Origin: Stomorhina lunata | Taxonomy: Eukaryota; Arthropoda; Insecta; Diptera; Rhiniidae | Assembly: GCA_933228675.1 (NCBI GenBank) | Contig: OW121744.1 | Span: 98,146,526-98,210,525 of the forward strand | DNA length: 64,000 bases | Direction: 5' to 3' | In this document: one piece after another, positions 28,601 to 40,600 of the stretch | How the letters are laid out: every line of letters starts with the position of its first letter | How positions within the stretch are numbered: position 1 is the stretch's first letter | Made by a program: the position numbers and the translations under genes | Notes under the pieces: generated by a model | Databases searched by the model: none | What the model was told of the DNA's origin: nothing | The model's input: the letters and a program-made list of their open reading frames with translations, nothing else

Positions 28601-31600
28601 TTTTGTAACATTAAGTGATGTCTTATTAGTTTTCTTAGAATAATTGTCCGTTTTGTTCTTATTAAACCTCGGTCTTGAACTAGAAGATTCATCAGCAGCA
28701 ATATGCTGATAGCGTTTGTTCAAGGCGGCCTCACAGTCTGACCACAAAGGCAGCTTTTCGTAATCAAGCTGTTCTTCCCATTTTGATTTGGTCGCTGGAT
28801 CTACTTTTGACATCACAAAATGTATTAAAATTGCATTTGTTATTTTCTTATCATCGCCTATAGATAATAATGAATCGTAAATTGCAGAAACTGTATCTAT
28901 CATGTTACGCAAAGCAGAAGCCGAAGGTTTTGGAATCTCAGGAAGATCGAACAGTTTTGATATATTATCAAAGAATATTAGACATTCATTGTCATAAACC
29001 CTTTTTAAGCTGGCTAATGCTTTGGGATAATTTTCTTCTGAAATCTGAAAAGCTTTTACAGTTCCTAAAGCTTCTTCGGACAAACATGATATTAAATGAT
29101 TAAATTTTTCTATGTCTGTCAACGTCGGATCATTATGGACCAAGTTCTCAAACAAGCTTATGAAATTTTTATAATCGGCATATTTACCGCTAAATTTAGG
29201 AAGCCTCATGTTTGGAAGTCTAGATTGATGAGATTGAACACTAAACGAAGTTTCGGGTACACTTGATTTGCGATGTTTAGATAAAATGCCCAGAAACAAT
29301 GATTTAGTAGTCACGCAAATATCTTCAATCTCACCTCTATCATCATTGTCAGGATCAATATTTTCGACCTCTGATTGGAGCTTCAAAGCTTGATCCATAT
29401 AATTTTTCAAAATATCTAAACGACACTCTAATTCAATCGGATTGAATGAAATCGTCTTTTCCATAATGGATTTACGAATCCTTTCAATATTTTGCACGAC
29501 TTTTGCCTTTTTTGAAAGTAATTTCTCCAATGGTTCCGACTTGGAAGGAGATTCTTGGCGTTTTCTACTAGTCATTGCAAAATTAAATTAATTCCTCAAA
29601 GCAAGTTAACAAATTTATCCAAAATAATTTAGTGGATTGTTAAAATGAAATAAATCCCGCTTTGGTAAAAAGAATTACGAAAAAAATCAATAAAATTTTA
29701 AATTAATTTCTCTCTCGTCGGCTACACAATATTCGGAAACGATTTCTGAAACTTTTTTCGTTTAGTCGCAATAATATTTCTACCACTTTTTTATGAAAAT
29801 AAAAATAATTTATTTACTTTCTATCAACTCCACTTAAATCAGCCTTTGGTAAAATAATATTTCCAAAAATATTTATTTTCCAAGAAAATTTAATTTATTT
29901 CAGGATAAATATTAATCAAATTATAATAATTATCACCGCTAGTGTAAACGCGCAATATTAATTTTCTAAAAGAAATTATTAAGAACTTGAATACACCACG
30001 TGTAAATGCACCCTTAATGTACACGTCGTGTAAATGCACTCCTAGTATAAATGCACACGACACACAGTGTAAATGCGACTCACTGATGACAGCTGATATA
30101 AATAAAAACAAAAGGTTTGTGTATGTGGAGTTGAAATGTGTTCTCCGAGAATAACGAATAAAGAAATAAAGAATAAACGAAAAAGAAGTAATAGCGTTAA
30201 TTAAATGTTTTATAATTAAATAAATTAACACTCGCGAATATTTTTGTGTAATTTTAACGCGATAAAAAATTATTTTAAAACAATTGCAGTACCGACGGTA
30301 AAATAAGAATAAATATATTTGTCTTTTAATTCGCAAAGAGACAAATAATACGATCGTGCGTGTGTGTGTATATTTATTACAAACAATAATTTTAACACTC
30401 GCGAGTTTCACTTTTAAGGGTGGTTTTTTATAAATAAATAAATGTTTCAAAGATTTATAAGTGTAAAAAATATTATTGTGTTCGACTTGCAGTGAATTAA
30501 TTTTTGAATAAATTACAAAAATCTCTTAAATATGATTAATTTACAAAATTTAAGGTTGTAACACAATATTTTTTACACTTTTACCTGTTGATTGGAATCA
30601 CTCTCCTGGTTACGTCTCTCAGCTCTACAAAGGATGCAATCACAGCGGGGCATCTGGATAGAAGAAAGATGAAGATCACAGAAGAAACAAATTGCGATGT
30701 GTTGTAATTGTTATGTAAATTGTTTCGTTTTTGGTTAAACTGTTTTTGTTTAATTTATTTGTTAATGTTTTATTTATTTGTATTTGTTGAAATAAATTTA
30801 CTAAAAATTAACACTTTAAATTTTTTAAAAAACTTTAAATGTTTTTATGTTTGTTTTATTGTTTATTTTATTTTATTTTTAAGTTTTTCACAGGTCCCTG
30901 CTCGGGCGCCAAAATGTTTTTTCCTAATATTTTTTAGGATTTTTATTAAATTAAATAAATTATAATTTAAGTTGGGCACGGTGAAAAAAAACTTGACACG
31001 AAAATAAAACAACCGATTGCTATGATTTTAAAACTGCAAGTAACTTCAACTTTTTATTTACTTTTTTAGCTGTTTCCATTTACACAAAAGCATATATTAA
31101 AATTCAGCAAAAAACAGTTACCGCTTACAATGTAAGCTAAATGTAAATTAAAATTTATCTTAATGCTAACTTAACATTAGGGTAATTCAAAAATTTAAAA
31201 AATTCATTATTTATTCTAATAAAAAAAAAAAAATATATTTATATGTATATAAAAAAAAACTATGAAGGCTCAACAGTAGCTTTACTTGAAGTCATCAAAA
31301 TTAAAAATCTATGAAGTAGTTTCAGAGTTATTGCAATTCTTCCCTAAAAATTCGTGTCACGCCTAAGGATATGCAGCCAAAAAATTTACTTAAGGATAAA
31401 TAAATTTCAAAGTAAGACATGTTTTACAAAGGAAAGGGTATTATAAGTTTGTGCTGACGTATGTAACGCATTGAAATATGTGTCTTAGACTTAGTATACC
31501 AATAGGCTTAGAATCACTTTCTGAGTCGATTTAGCGATGTCCGCTAGTCCGTCTGACTTTCTGGCTGGACCCCCATGTAAACCTTGTAATTAAACTACTG

Positions 31601-34600
31601 GTCGCAATTCTAAAGATAATTTGATGAAATTTGGCACAGATAATTTTTTTGATAATGCGACAATGGCTATTGAAATTCGTCAAAATCGGTCCATTATTTA
31701 TGCTACCCCCCATAGGCCCCACTTCCCGGAATTAATATATTGGCCACAAATATCAATATTTTTTCATGAAATTTAAAACAAATATTGCTTATGTAAACTA
31801 AAATCACTTTACCAAATTTCGTTGAAATCGGTCCACATTTGACCATAGCTCCCATACAAATTCTTCTTTAAAAACGCCCTAAATGAGACAAAAATCACTA
31901 AAACGCTTGAAAATCTGATAATAACGAGAATTTTTAGTTTATTTTTTGCATACATAGTTCCTGTAAAAAATGTAATCAACTTGCCATATTTCGAGAAAAT
32001 CGGTCCACATTTGACCCTAGCTCTCATATAAGTCCAAATGACGGAAACAGCTTTAACAAAATGTCTGTATGATGGCCAAATTTAGCAAATATTTGCCTTT
32101 ATACACGAAAAAGAACACCTTTCACCTTAGTGGTGAAGGGTATCGTATGGTCGGGCTTAAGCGACTATAGCACTTTCTTACTTGTTCTCATATGAATTAG
32201 AAAATTATATTTTTTTCTCCGGACGGTTTCAAAAATCATTTTTTAATCTTTTGAAAATTTTGTTCAACAAATATTACAAATAAAAAAGGTTCTATCCGGT
32301 ATCATAAAACAAACAAATGGAAGAATAAAGTCTAAAAAAATGAAATCGATATCTTTAACCGTTTCGTCGTAGGTGCGATTTGAAGTCGAAGAATTTCGCA
32401 AAAATGTGAATTTTTTGTAATAATTTGAGTATATGCCAATGTTCAACATTAATAAAAGTAATAGTGAATATTTTCCTCAGACTATGTAGAATGTACACTA
32501 GAGCGTCTCGACTTATATGGGGAAAAAATAAAGTTCGCCGTACACCACCGAATATAAAGCATTGCTATGAGGTAGTTTCGAAAAATTTTTTTTTAATTTT
32601 TTTCGTTGCACATTGGGGTCGCCAAAATACATTTTTCGTTATATCTTCGGCATTTACAATCGGATCTCGAAGTGTGATATATCGATGTTTTTGTCTCGAG
32701 GAGGCCAACATTTTTCTTTAATAGTCATTATTCTCAGGTACCCGGTTCTAGTATTTATCTATCAGATCCCTGTTCCTACCACCCTAATGTGCCACCCTAA
32801 TATCAGAAAATTAAACCTCTTAAAAAATCGTTAAACTTTTACTAAGGAAGTTTTTCGATTTTTCAAACCGATCTATTACAAACAAGGAATTTCTTATTTT
32901 GCCGCACATAGGGATCGCCAAAATACATTTTTCGTTATATCTTCGCCATTTACTGTCGGATCTTAAAGTGTAATATATCGATGTTTTTGTCTAACGATTA
33001 ATTTAAATAAACAACAGCCTCCCGAATTCTCCCCTTTTATTTTATCCGCCATTCTGGTTCTTGTGAAATCCAACCTCAAGCAATTCCAATAGATGATATA
33101 TCTTGGGTTTATCAATTGCCGGACGACGTTCAACAAATGCTTTGTCTGCCCATAGAAAATATCGTTTACTTTTTTCACCCGGGCACAATTTCAGAATTTT
33201 TTTGACTGAGCCACCATGCTTGCAATTCTTAATGCAAGAACTGCTGGAAGCATTACAGTTTTCCAAAGATTTAATCGAAATACCAGGTAACATAAGGAAA
33301 ATACTTTCTGCTGATAGTTTTATTTACTAAACTTAATTATTTTCACAGCTTATCGATGCCTTTAACAAAACACTGAACATTTTGTTCACGTAGTACATTA
33401 ATCTGCCGTGGCTGTCACTGGTGAGCAACGCATGGGCCACATTTTTTCAGAACTTGAGAGCCCTCAAAAATACAGCAAACTTGAGTCTTTTCAAAACATA
33501 ATTGATTAAAAGATTTAAAATTTTTATAATTCTTGTTGTATGAGTTAAGATATCTTGGGTAGGTACTATGTAGAAGAATGTATTTAAGGTCAATGATTAA
33601 TATTGCAAAACATTGGCCTTCGTTAGACAAAAACATCGATATATTACACTTTAAGATCCGACAGTAAATGGCGAAGATATAACGAAAAATGTATTTTGGC
33701 GATCCCCATGTGCGGCAAAATAAGAAATTCCTTGTTTGTAATAGATTGGTTTGACAAATCGAAAAACTTCCTTAGTAAAAGTTTAACGATTTTTTAAGAG
33801 CTTTAATTTTCTGATATTAGGGTGGTACATTAGGGTGGTAGGAACAGGGGTCTGATAGAGAAATACTAGAACCGGATACCTGAGAAAAATGACTATTAAA
33901 GAAAAATGTTGGCCTCCTCGAGACAAAAACATCGATATATCACACTTCGAGATCCGACTGTAAATGCCGAAGATATAAGGAAAAATGTATTTTGGCGACC
34001 CCAATGTGCAACGAAAAAAATTAAAAAAATTTTTTTCGAAAATACCTCATAGCATTGCTTTATATTCGATGGTGTACGGCGAACTTTATTTTTTCGAGAC
34101 GCCCTAATGTACACGGCATTGTTTCATTAAAGTTTAACATTTTCTTTCCCGGGTTCAAAGGTCAGAATTTGGAGTTTTTCATTTGGAATAGGAAAATGAT
34201 GAAATATTAAGAATTTATTGCCAAATATTGTTAAAAATTCAAAAATATATAAATTTTTATTCATATCATTCATAAGCTCATTTTAGGGTCATTTTAGTCT
34301 CCATGTCAGTTTAGGGTTAATAAATTTTAATATAAAAATTAATATATTTTTGGATTTTAAACAAAATTTGGTAATTAATTTTATATTTCGACATTTTCCT
34401 ATAGATAATGAAAAAACTCCAAATTTTGTCTATATATAGACAAAAGTCTTTAGAAGAGTTTTGTCTATATATAGACAAAAGTCTTTAGAAGAGTTTTGTC
34501 TATATATAGACAAAAGTCTTTAGAAGAGTTTTGTCTATATATAGACAAAAGTCTTTAGAAGAGTTTTGTCTATATATAGACAAAAGTCTTTAGAAGAGTT

Positions 34601-37600
34601 TTGTCTATATCTATAGACAAAAGTCTTTAGAAGAGTTTTGTCTATATATAGACAAAAGTCTTTCGAAGAGTTTTGTCTATATATATAGACAAAAGTCTTT
34701 CGAAGAGTTTTGTCTATATATATAGACAAAAGTCTTTCGAAGAGTTTTGTCTTTATAAAGACAAAAGTCTTTAGAAGAGTTTTGTCTTTATAAAGACAAA
34801 AGTCTTTAGAAGAGTTTTGTCTTTATAAAGACAAAAGTCTTTAGAAGAGTTTTGTCTTTATAAAGGCAAAAGTCTTTAGAAGAGTTTTGTCTTTATAAAG
34901 ACAAAAGTCTTTAGAAGAGTTTTGTCTTTATAAAGACAAAAGTCTTTAGAAGAGTTTTGTCTTTATAAAGACAAAAGTCTTTAGAAGAGTTTTGTCTTTA
35001 TAAAGACAAAAGTCTTTAGAAGAGTTTTGTCTTTATAAAGACAAAAGTCTTTAGAAGAGTTTTGTCTTTATAAAGACAAAAGCATTTAGAAGAGAATTTT
35101 GTCTCTATATGCTTTAAAGTCTTTGGAAGAATTTTGTCTTGACTTAAGGCCCCCTCTTAACATTTATTTGGGATTTCCCTGCTTAATGTGTAATTTATTC
35201 ATATTTGCTGGAAAGTACTTTTGCTTTCATTTAATCATAAAGACTCAGTCAGTCCTTCCGCTATTCATTTCATTACATTGAGTTTTTTTTTATAAAATTT
35301 TTCGTTTTTTTTGTCTTGTCTGTTGTCAAACTTTCAGTTGGTGTTAAAGAAATTTTTGTTTATGCGTGGAGGCGTTTTTGTGTCTGCAAATGTCACTATT
35401 AATTAAGGAATTAAATTATTTTCATACATGAAAATTTTTAAGTATTATTAAATTACGGGATATGATATGAAAATACAAAACAAATTAATCATGCAATCAA
35501 GAAAATTCAAATGAAATGTGAGCAAAAAATTAAATGAATTTATTTAGCCTAGACATGAACCCACGGAAAGTAAGGGAAATTTTCCCAAGTGTAATAAAAG
35601 TATAATTCCAAGGTCATTAAATGAAATTTAAAACGTTTTGGTAACCTATAAATTTTCGTCCTTTATTACATTTCTGTTACATTGGGCTTTTTTCCATTTA
35701 TTATTTCAAAACATGTGGAGTTCAGCCCTTTTTTTCAGTCAAACAATTATTCATTTAATTGTGGTTTTGGGTTTTGTGGCTTTTCATGGTTGATTTTTGT
35801 TACACATTTTAAGTGCAATAGATTGTTGACAAGAAAATTAGAAAATTATATACATTTAACCATTTACAATAATTCAAGGTAATATTTGTTTGTTAAAGCA
35901 AAAGTGGGCAAAATAAAAAAAATCAATAATCATAGAAATTGCCATCAAAAAGGATACAATTGTTGAGCTATGAAAAAGAAAAAGACTGCATTAAACTTAA
36001 GTGACCTTTAAGAAACTTGGAAAAGATTTTATTTTGAAAGCCCCCTAAAGTGAAAAGAAATACACTCAAAAAATTATTATTTTTGGCTACACACGAATAA
36101 CAAAATACTTGCATTCCACAGAAACCTAATTATCCCCCAAAATTTACCTACACAATTTTGTTTGAGTGTATAATAAGCCAAGGAAAAGTTTTTGAAACCC
36201 AACACTTTGGTTGCAAAATAATGAAAAATTTCTGTTTTATTTTTATTTCATCATTAAAATAAGAATAAAAGAACGTACAATGAAAAATGAAAGTCTTTGC
36301 CAGAATGCGTAGGCACTTAAGAAAATGTTTTGTCTTATTCTCGGAATATAAGTCATCTTAAGGATAAAGAGTTTTGTCATTAGACAATTAAAATTAGTTT
36401 CAAATTGTAAGAGTAAAAATAATGTAATTTTCTTCAAAAAAAATAAAGTATTTTCTTGTACAAATTGGATCTAATTAATTAAAGCAAAGAAATTGCAAAA
36501 AATATAAACTTATCACTTATTAAGACTTTTGTCTTTATATAGACAAAATTCTTCTTAAGACTTATAAAAAAAATATATACAGTCACTCAAACTACTGTCC
36601 CAATGTTTTTAAGTTCCTTAGGCACTGTTAACATATTACGTAATGCTATTTTTGCAGATTTTTTACCCCCTCCCACCTGTGTAACAAATTTTAATAGAAA
36701 TACGAATACAAAATTCCTCCACCGTAATAAAAATCATACCACGGGACGGTTTTTTGACTTTTAATTTTTTACATATTTAATGCTATTTTTTAATTTAATA
36801 TTTTGTATAGCCTTCATTCGCAATAATAACGGCTTCTATACGACGCGAAGCAATGCCGTTCTAAGCTTTCATCACATCTGCCTTTAGGTCATCCAAATTA
36901 CCAGGGGTTCCAACAACACCTTTCTTAAGACTGCCACAGAGGTGCGCGATGGGGTTAAGATCAGGTGACTGGGGCGGCCAGTTAAGGCCTTTGTACCTGT
37001 TGTTATGTGTTAGTTGAGCGGTGTTTTTGAAGTCAATGTCCTGTTGGAAAATGACATTTTTCTTCAAGAATCCATTTTTTTCGTAATTTTAACCCTCACC
37101 AGACATGACACTAAAATGACCCAAATTAAAACAAGTAAAATAGTGCTATAGTCGGTCAAGCCCGACCAAACGATCATCACTAAGGTCAAAGGTGTTTTTC
37201 TTTGTGTATAAAGACAAATATTTGCTAAATTTTGCCATAATACAAAAATTTTCCCAAAACTTTCATATTTAAGCTGTTTCCGTCATTTGGACTTATATGA
37301 GAGCTAGGGTCAAATGTGGACCGATGATCTCGAAATTTGGCAAATTGATTACAGTTATTACAAAAATTATGTATGCAAAAAATAAACTCAAAATTCTCAT
37401 TATTTTCAGATTTACGAGCGTTTTAGCGATTTTTTGTCTCATTTAGTGCGTTTTGACAGAAGAGTTTGTATGGGAGCTATGGTCAAATGTGGACCAATTT
37501 CAACGAAATTTGATACCGTAATTTTGGTTTACATAAGCAGTATTTGTTTTAAATTTAATGAAAAAAAAAATATCAATTCCGCGAATTGGGACCCATGGGA

Positions 37601-40600
37601 GGTACCATAAATAATGAACCGATTTTGACGAATTTCAATAGTCATTGTAACGCTCAAATTATCTTTAAAATTGCGACCTATACTTTGATAACATGGTATA
37701 CATGGGGGTCCAGCCAGACGAACGGATGGACTGACATAGCTAAATCGACTTAGAAAGTGATTTTGGCTTACATAAGCAGTATTTGTTTTAAATTTCATGA
37801 AAAAATATTGATATCAATTCCGCGAAGTGGGACCTATGGGAGGTACCATAAATAATGAACCGATTTTGACGAATTTAAATAGTCAGTGTAAAGCTCAAAT
37901 TATCTTTAAACTTGCGATCTATACTTTGATAACATGGTATACATGGGGGTCCAGCCAGACGAACGGATGGACTGACATAGCTAAATCGACTTAGAAAGTG
38001 ATTCTAAACCTATTGGAGCTATTGTGAGTCTAAGACAAATATTTCTATGTGTACACACATACATCACCACAAACTTATAATACCCTTTCCACCTATGGTG
38101 GCGAAGGGTATAATTAAATAGAAGAAAAAATTTACAAAATTATGACCAAAAATTTAATTTTGGGCAAAAAAAAAATGTTGGGTCATTTTAGTCCCCATGT
38201 CTGCTGAGGGTTAAAATAAAAATAAAATAAAAAATAAATATCTTTATAATATTAATCAAAATTCCCCACTAAATTCATTACCTTCCGTTATTTTGCCATG
38301 AAAATCAAAGTTTTGACCTTTGAACCCGATGAAAAAGGGTCAAAGGTAAATTTCAAAAAAAAAAATTTTAGCATGCATTCCTCATAGACTAAGAAATAAT
38401 ATTCAGTATTAGTTTCATTAAAACCAAACTTAAGTAAAATTTTCCATGCTTCTACTTAAATTACAATAAATTCCAAAAATTTTACTTTTTCGCGAAATTC
38501 GAGAATTTAAAATCAAAGGTACAACGAAACCATATAAGATATCAACCTAAACTTTTCTGAACTTTATTATCCCATTTGTCCATTTTAATATGCCGATGAA
38601 AAAATTTAAAACTTTTAATATTTGTTTAACAAAATTTTCAAAAACACAAAAAGTCAGTTTTGAAAACGACCTTAAAAAGAAGTAACATTATCCAGTGTAA
38701 AAAAAAACTATGTAAATTCGTTAATATTAAAAAAAAATCGAACTATTAAGTACTAACAAGTCTTAAAATGGTAAATTATGTGTTTCTTTGTGATTTCAAT
38801 ATTCAAAAAGAAATTTTGTTGTTGCATATCCTGAAAAGAACACGAATTTTCATGGAAAAAACGCAATAACTTCAAAACTATTACATTGATTTTTGTCTTT
38901 TATGACTCTAGGGAAAGTTGTTTAAGTTTACTTAGCTTGTTTCCACTTTTAACTCAAAAATATAAAAAAAAAAACTTAATAACAAAACATATGAAGTATG
39001 CTTCTAGGGGTACCTGGTCACGTTTTTAGGCTTAAAGGCTGTTGTAACTCTGTTAGGCGTAAATTAACAGAGTATATAATACAAATTTTGGAGAACAACA
39101 TTAGCTTCCTTTTGAGATATTAATCGTGTTCCTATTACTTACAGTTCTAGAGTTATGGCTCCATATGTTAGCTTTTTAGCTAAAAAATTTGATTTTTCAA
39201 ACTTTATTCGAGCTCAAATTTTGGCTATCTCAATATCTGGAAATGGGAATTGTTTTGTAAGATCCAGACAAACAAGAATCCCAAAAAATTCCCCCCATAT
39301 AAGATTTGGTCATCCTAATATACATACATATATAGACAAAACAGTCTTCTAAAGACTTTTGTCTTTATATAAAGATAAAAGTCTTCTAAACTTTAGAATC
39401 TAAAGACTTTTGTCTCTATATAGACAAAACTCTTCTAAAGACTTTTTTCTAAGACTTTTGTCTATATATAGACAAAAATCTCTTCTAAAAAGTCTTTATA
39501 TAACTAATTACCCCTCAATACTAAACCTTAGGCTTCCTTTCTGTTCTCAAAATTACCTTAATTTTATCCCTATAATTAGTAACAAGCTTCCTCAAGAAGC
39601 ATTAAACCTAAATGATTATGAGACCCAAATTAACCCCTATTTAAAATTTTAATTTAGTATGTCATTAGAAATAATGATGATCTAGTTTTAAACGTTTCGA
39701 ATAAGAAAGATGACAGACAAGGCAAAACATATATGAACAATAGACCAGCCCCTAAAAATGAAATTGTTTTAGGGTGGGTTAAATTTTGTTCAATAATAAA
39801 TTGAAATACCAAATAATTTGATGGTTTAGAATTTGCCTAATCCTTTCATGTCCATTTTCCCTTTTTTTGATTAAGAAAGTCTTAGATCCATGGTAATGTT
39901 TTCTTACTGGTCGTAACAAAATTTCTTTAATCTAGTACGAAACTGTCGTTATAGACTAGTCCAGACGACTCTTATATAAGGGCCAAGAGGGATAGATTTC
40001 ATCCTTTATAACGCTAGTTCAAGGGTACTTGGCAACGGTTTCGTTTTAGCTTAAAAAAGTCGTAATGATATTTTCTTTAATCTAGTACGAAACTAAAGTA
40101 ATCGACAAGTCGATAAATTATCGTAATAGAGGAATATATGTAAATTTATTTTTGTATATTATGTTTTATAAAAGGTCCCTAAAACGGGCCTATGAGTCCA
40201 TAAATGGGACTCATGGGTTAATGTTTAAATTTTGAAACAATTTTACTTTTTTAAGGACTTGTCTAATGTATACAAACGTAAATACATAAATATTTATGTA
40301 CCCTATGAATGTGTACGAAGAATACAATTCTATTTACAATGTAAAAATTGTAATAAAAACCAAACATGAAAACTGGGTCAAATAATGTAAAGAGACACAT
40401 AGTCATATCGCAAAAAAATTTTCACTGAAAAGTAAGTGAGTGAATGCACTCACTCACTCATATAATACGAAATTTCGCCAACATTACGATGATGACAAGA
40501 AAATATAATTTGAAAATAAATTGAAAAAAAAATGGATTAAAAGCACTTACATCTTCTATAACAAATGTCCAATCTTTATCCTCTAATTCGTGGGTGCGGG

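Larger units (their letters stand above)
24031..31275 (-). mobile_element. complete BEL/Pao LTR retrotransposon, 7245 bp
   Basis: Two 361-bp LTRs (24031-24391 and 30915-31275), identical by eye, begin TG and end CA. The 5-bp target duplication GTAGC is at 24026-24030 and 31276-31280. Transcribed on the minus strand, the same direction as the host gene. The primer-binding site (minus strand from 30912: TGGCGCCCGAGCAGGGAC) resembles the 3' end of tRNA-Lys. The polypurine tract GGGGCCGGAA abuts the other LTR. One long gag-pol ORF is open. Identical LTRs, intact ORF and exact target duplication indicate a recent insertion. Family X copy 2 shows the uninterrupted target site. Confidence 0.96.
23821..34400. 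repeat. family X dispersed repeat, copy 1, split by three insertions
   Basis: Segments 23821-24030, 31281-31433, 32187-32490 and 34115 to about 34330 align in order with 55107-56660 (copy 2). Shared landmarks are TTAGGGTGCA, GCATAAGGGGAAC, CACAAAGTGTTA, AGGATATGCAGCCAAAAAAT, TATCATAAAACAAACAAATG and TTCAACATTAATAAAAGTAA. The interruptions are the BEL element, a GGTCAAATGTGGACC-type repeat and a long-TIR element. No coding capacity of its own was seen; the superfamily is unknown. Confidence 0.75.

Noticed and set aside
29890..30450. 186-codon minus ORF in BEL leader
   Set aside because: AT-driven composition, no domain, overlaps presumed untranslated leader.
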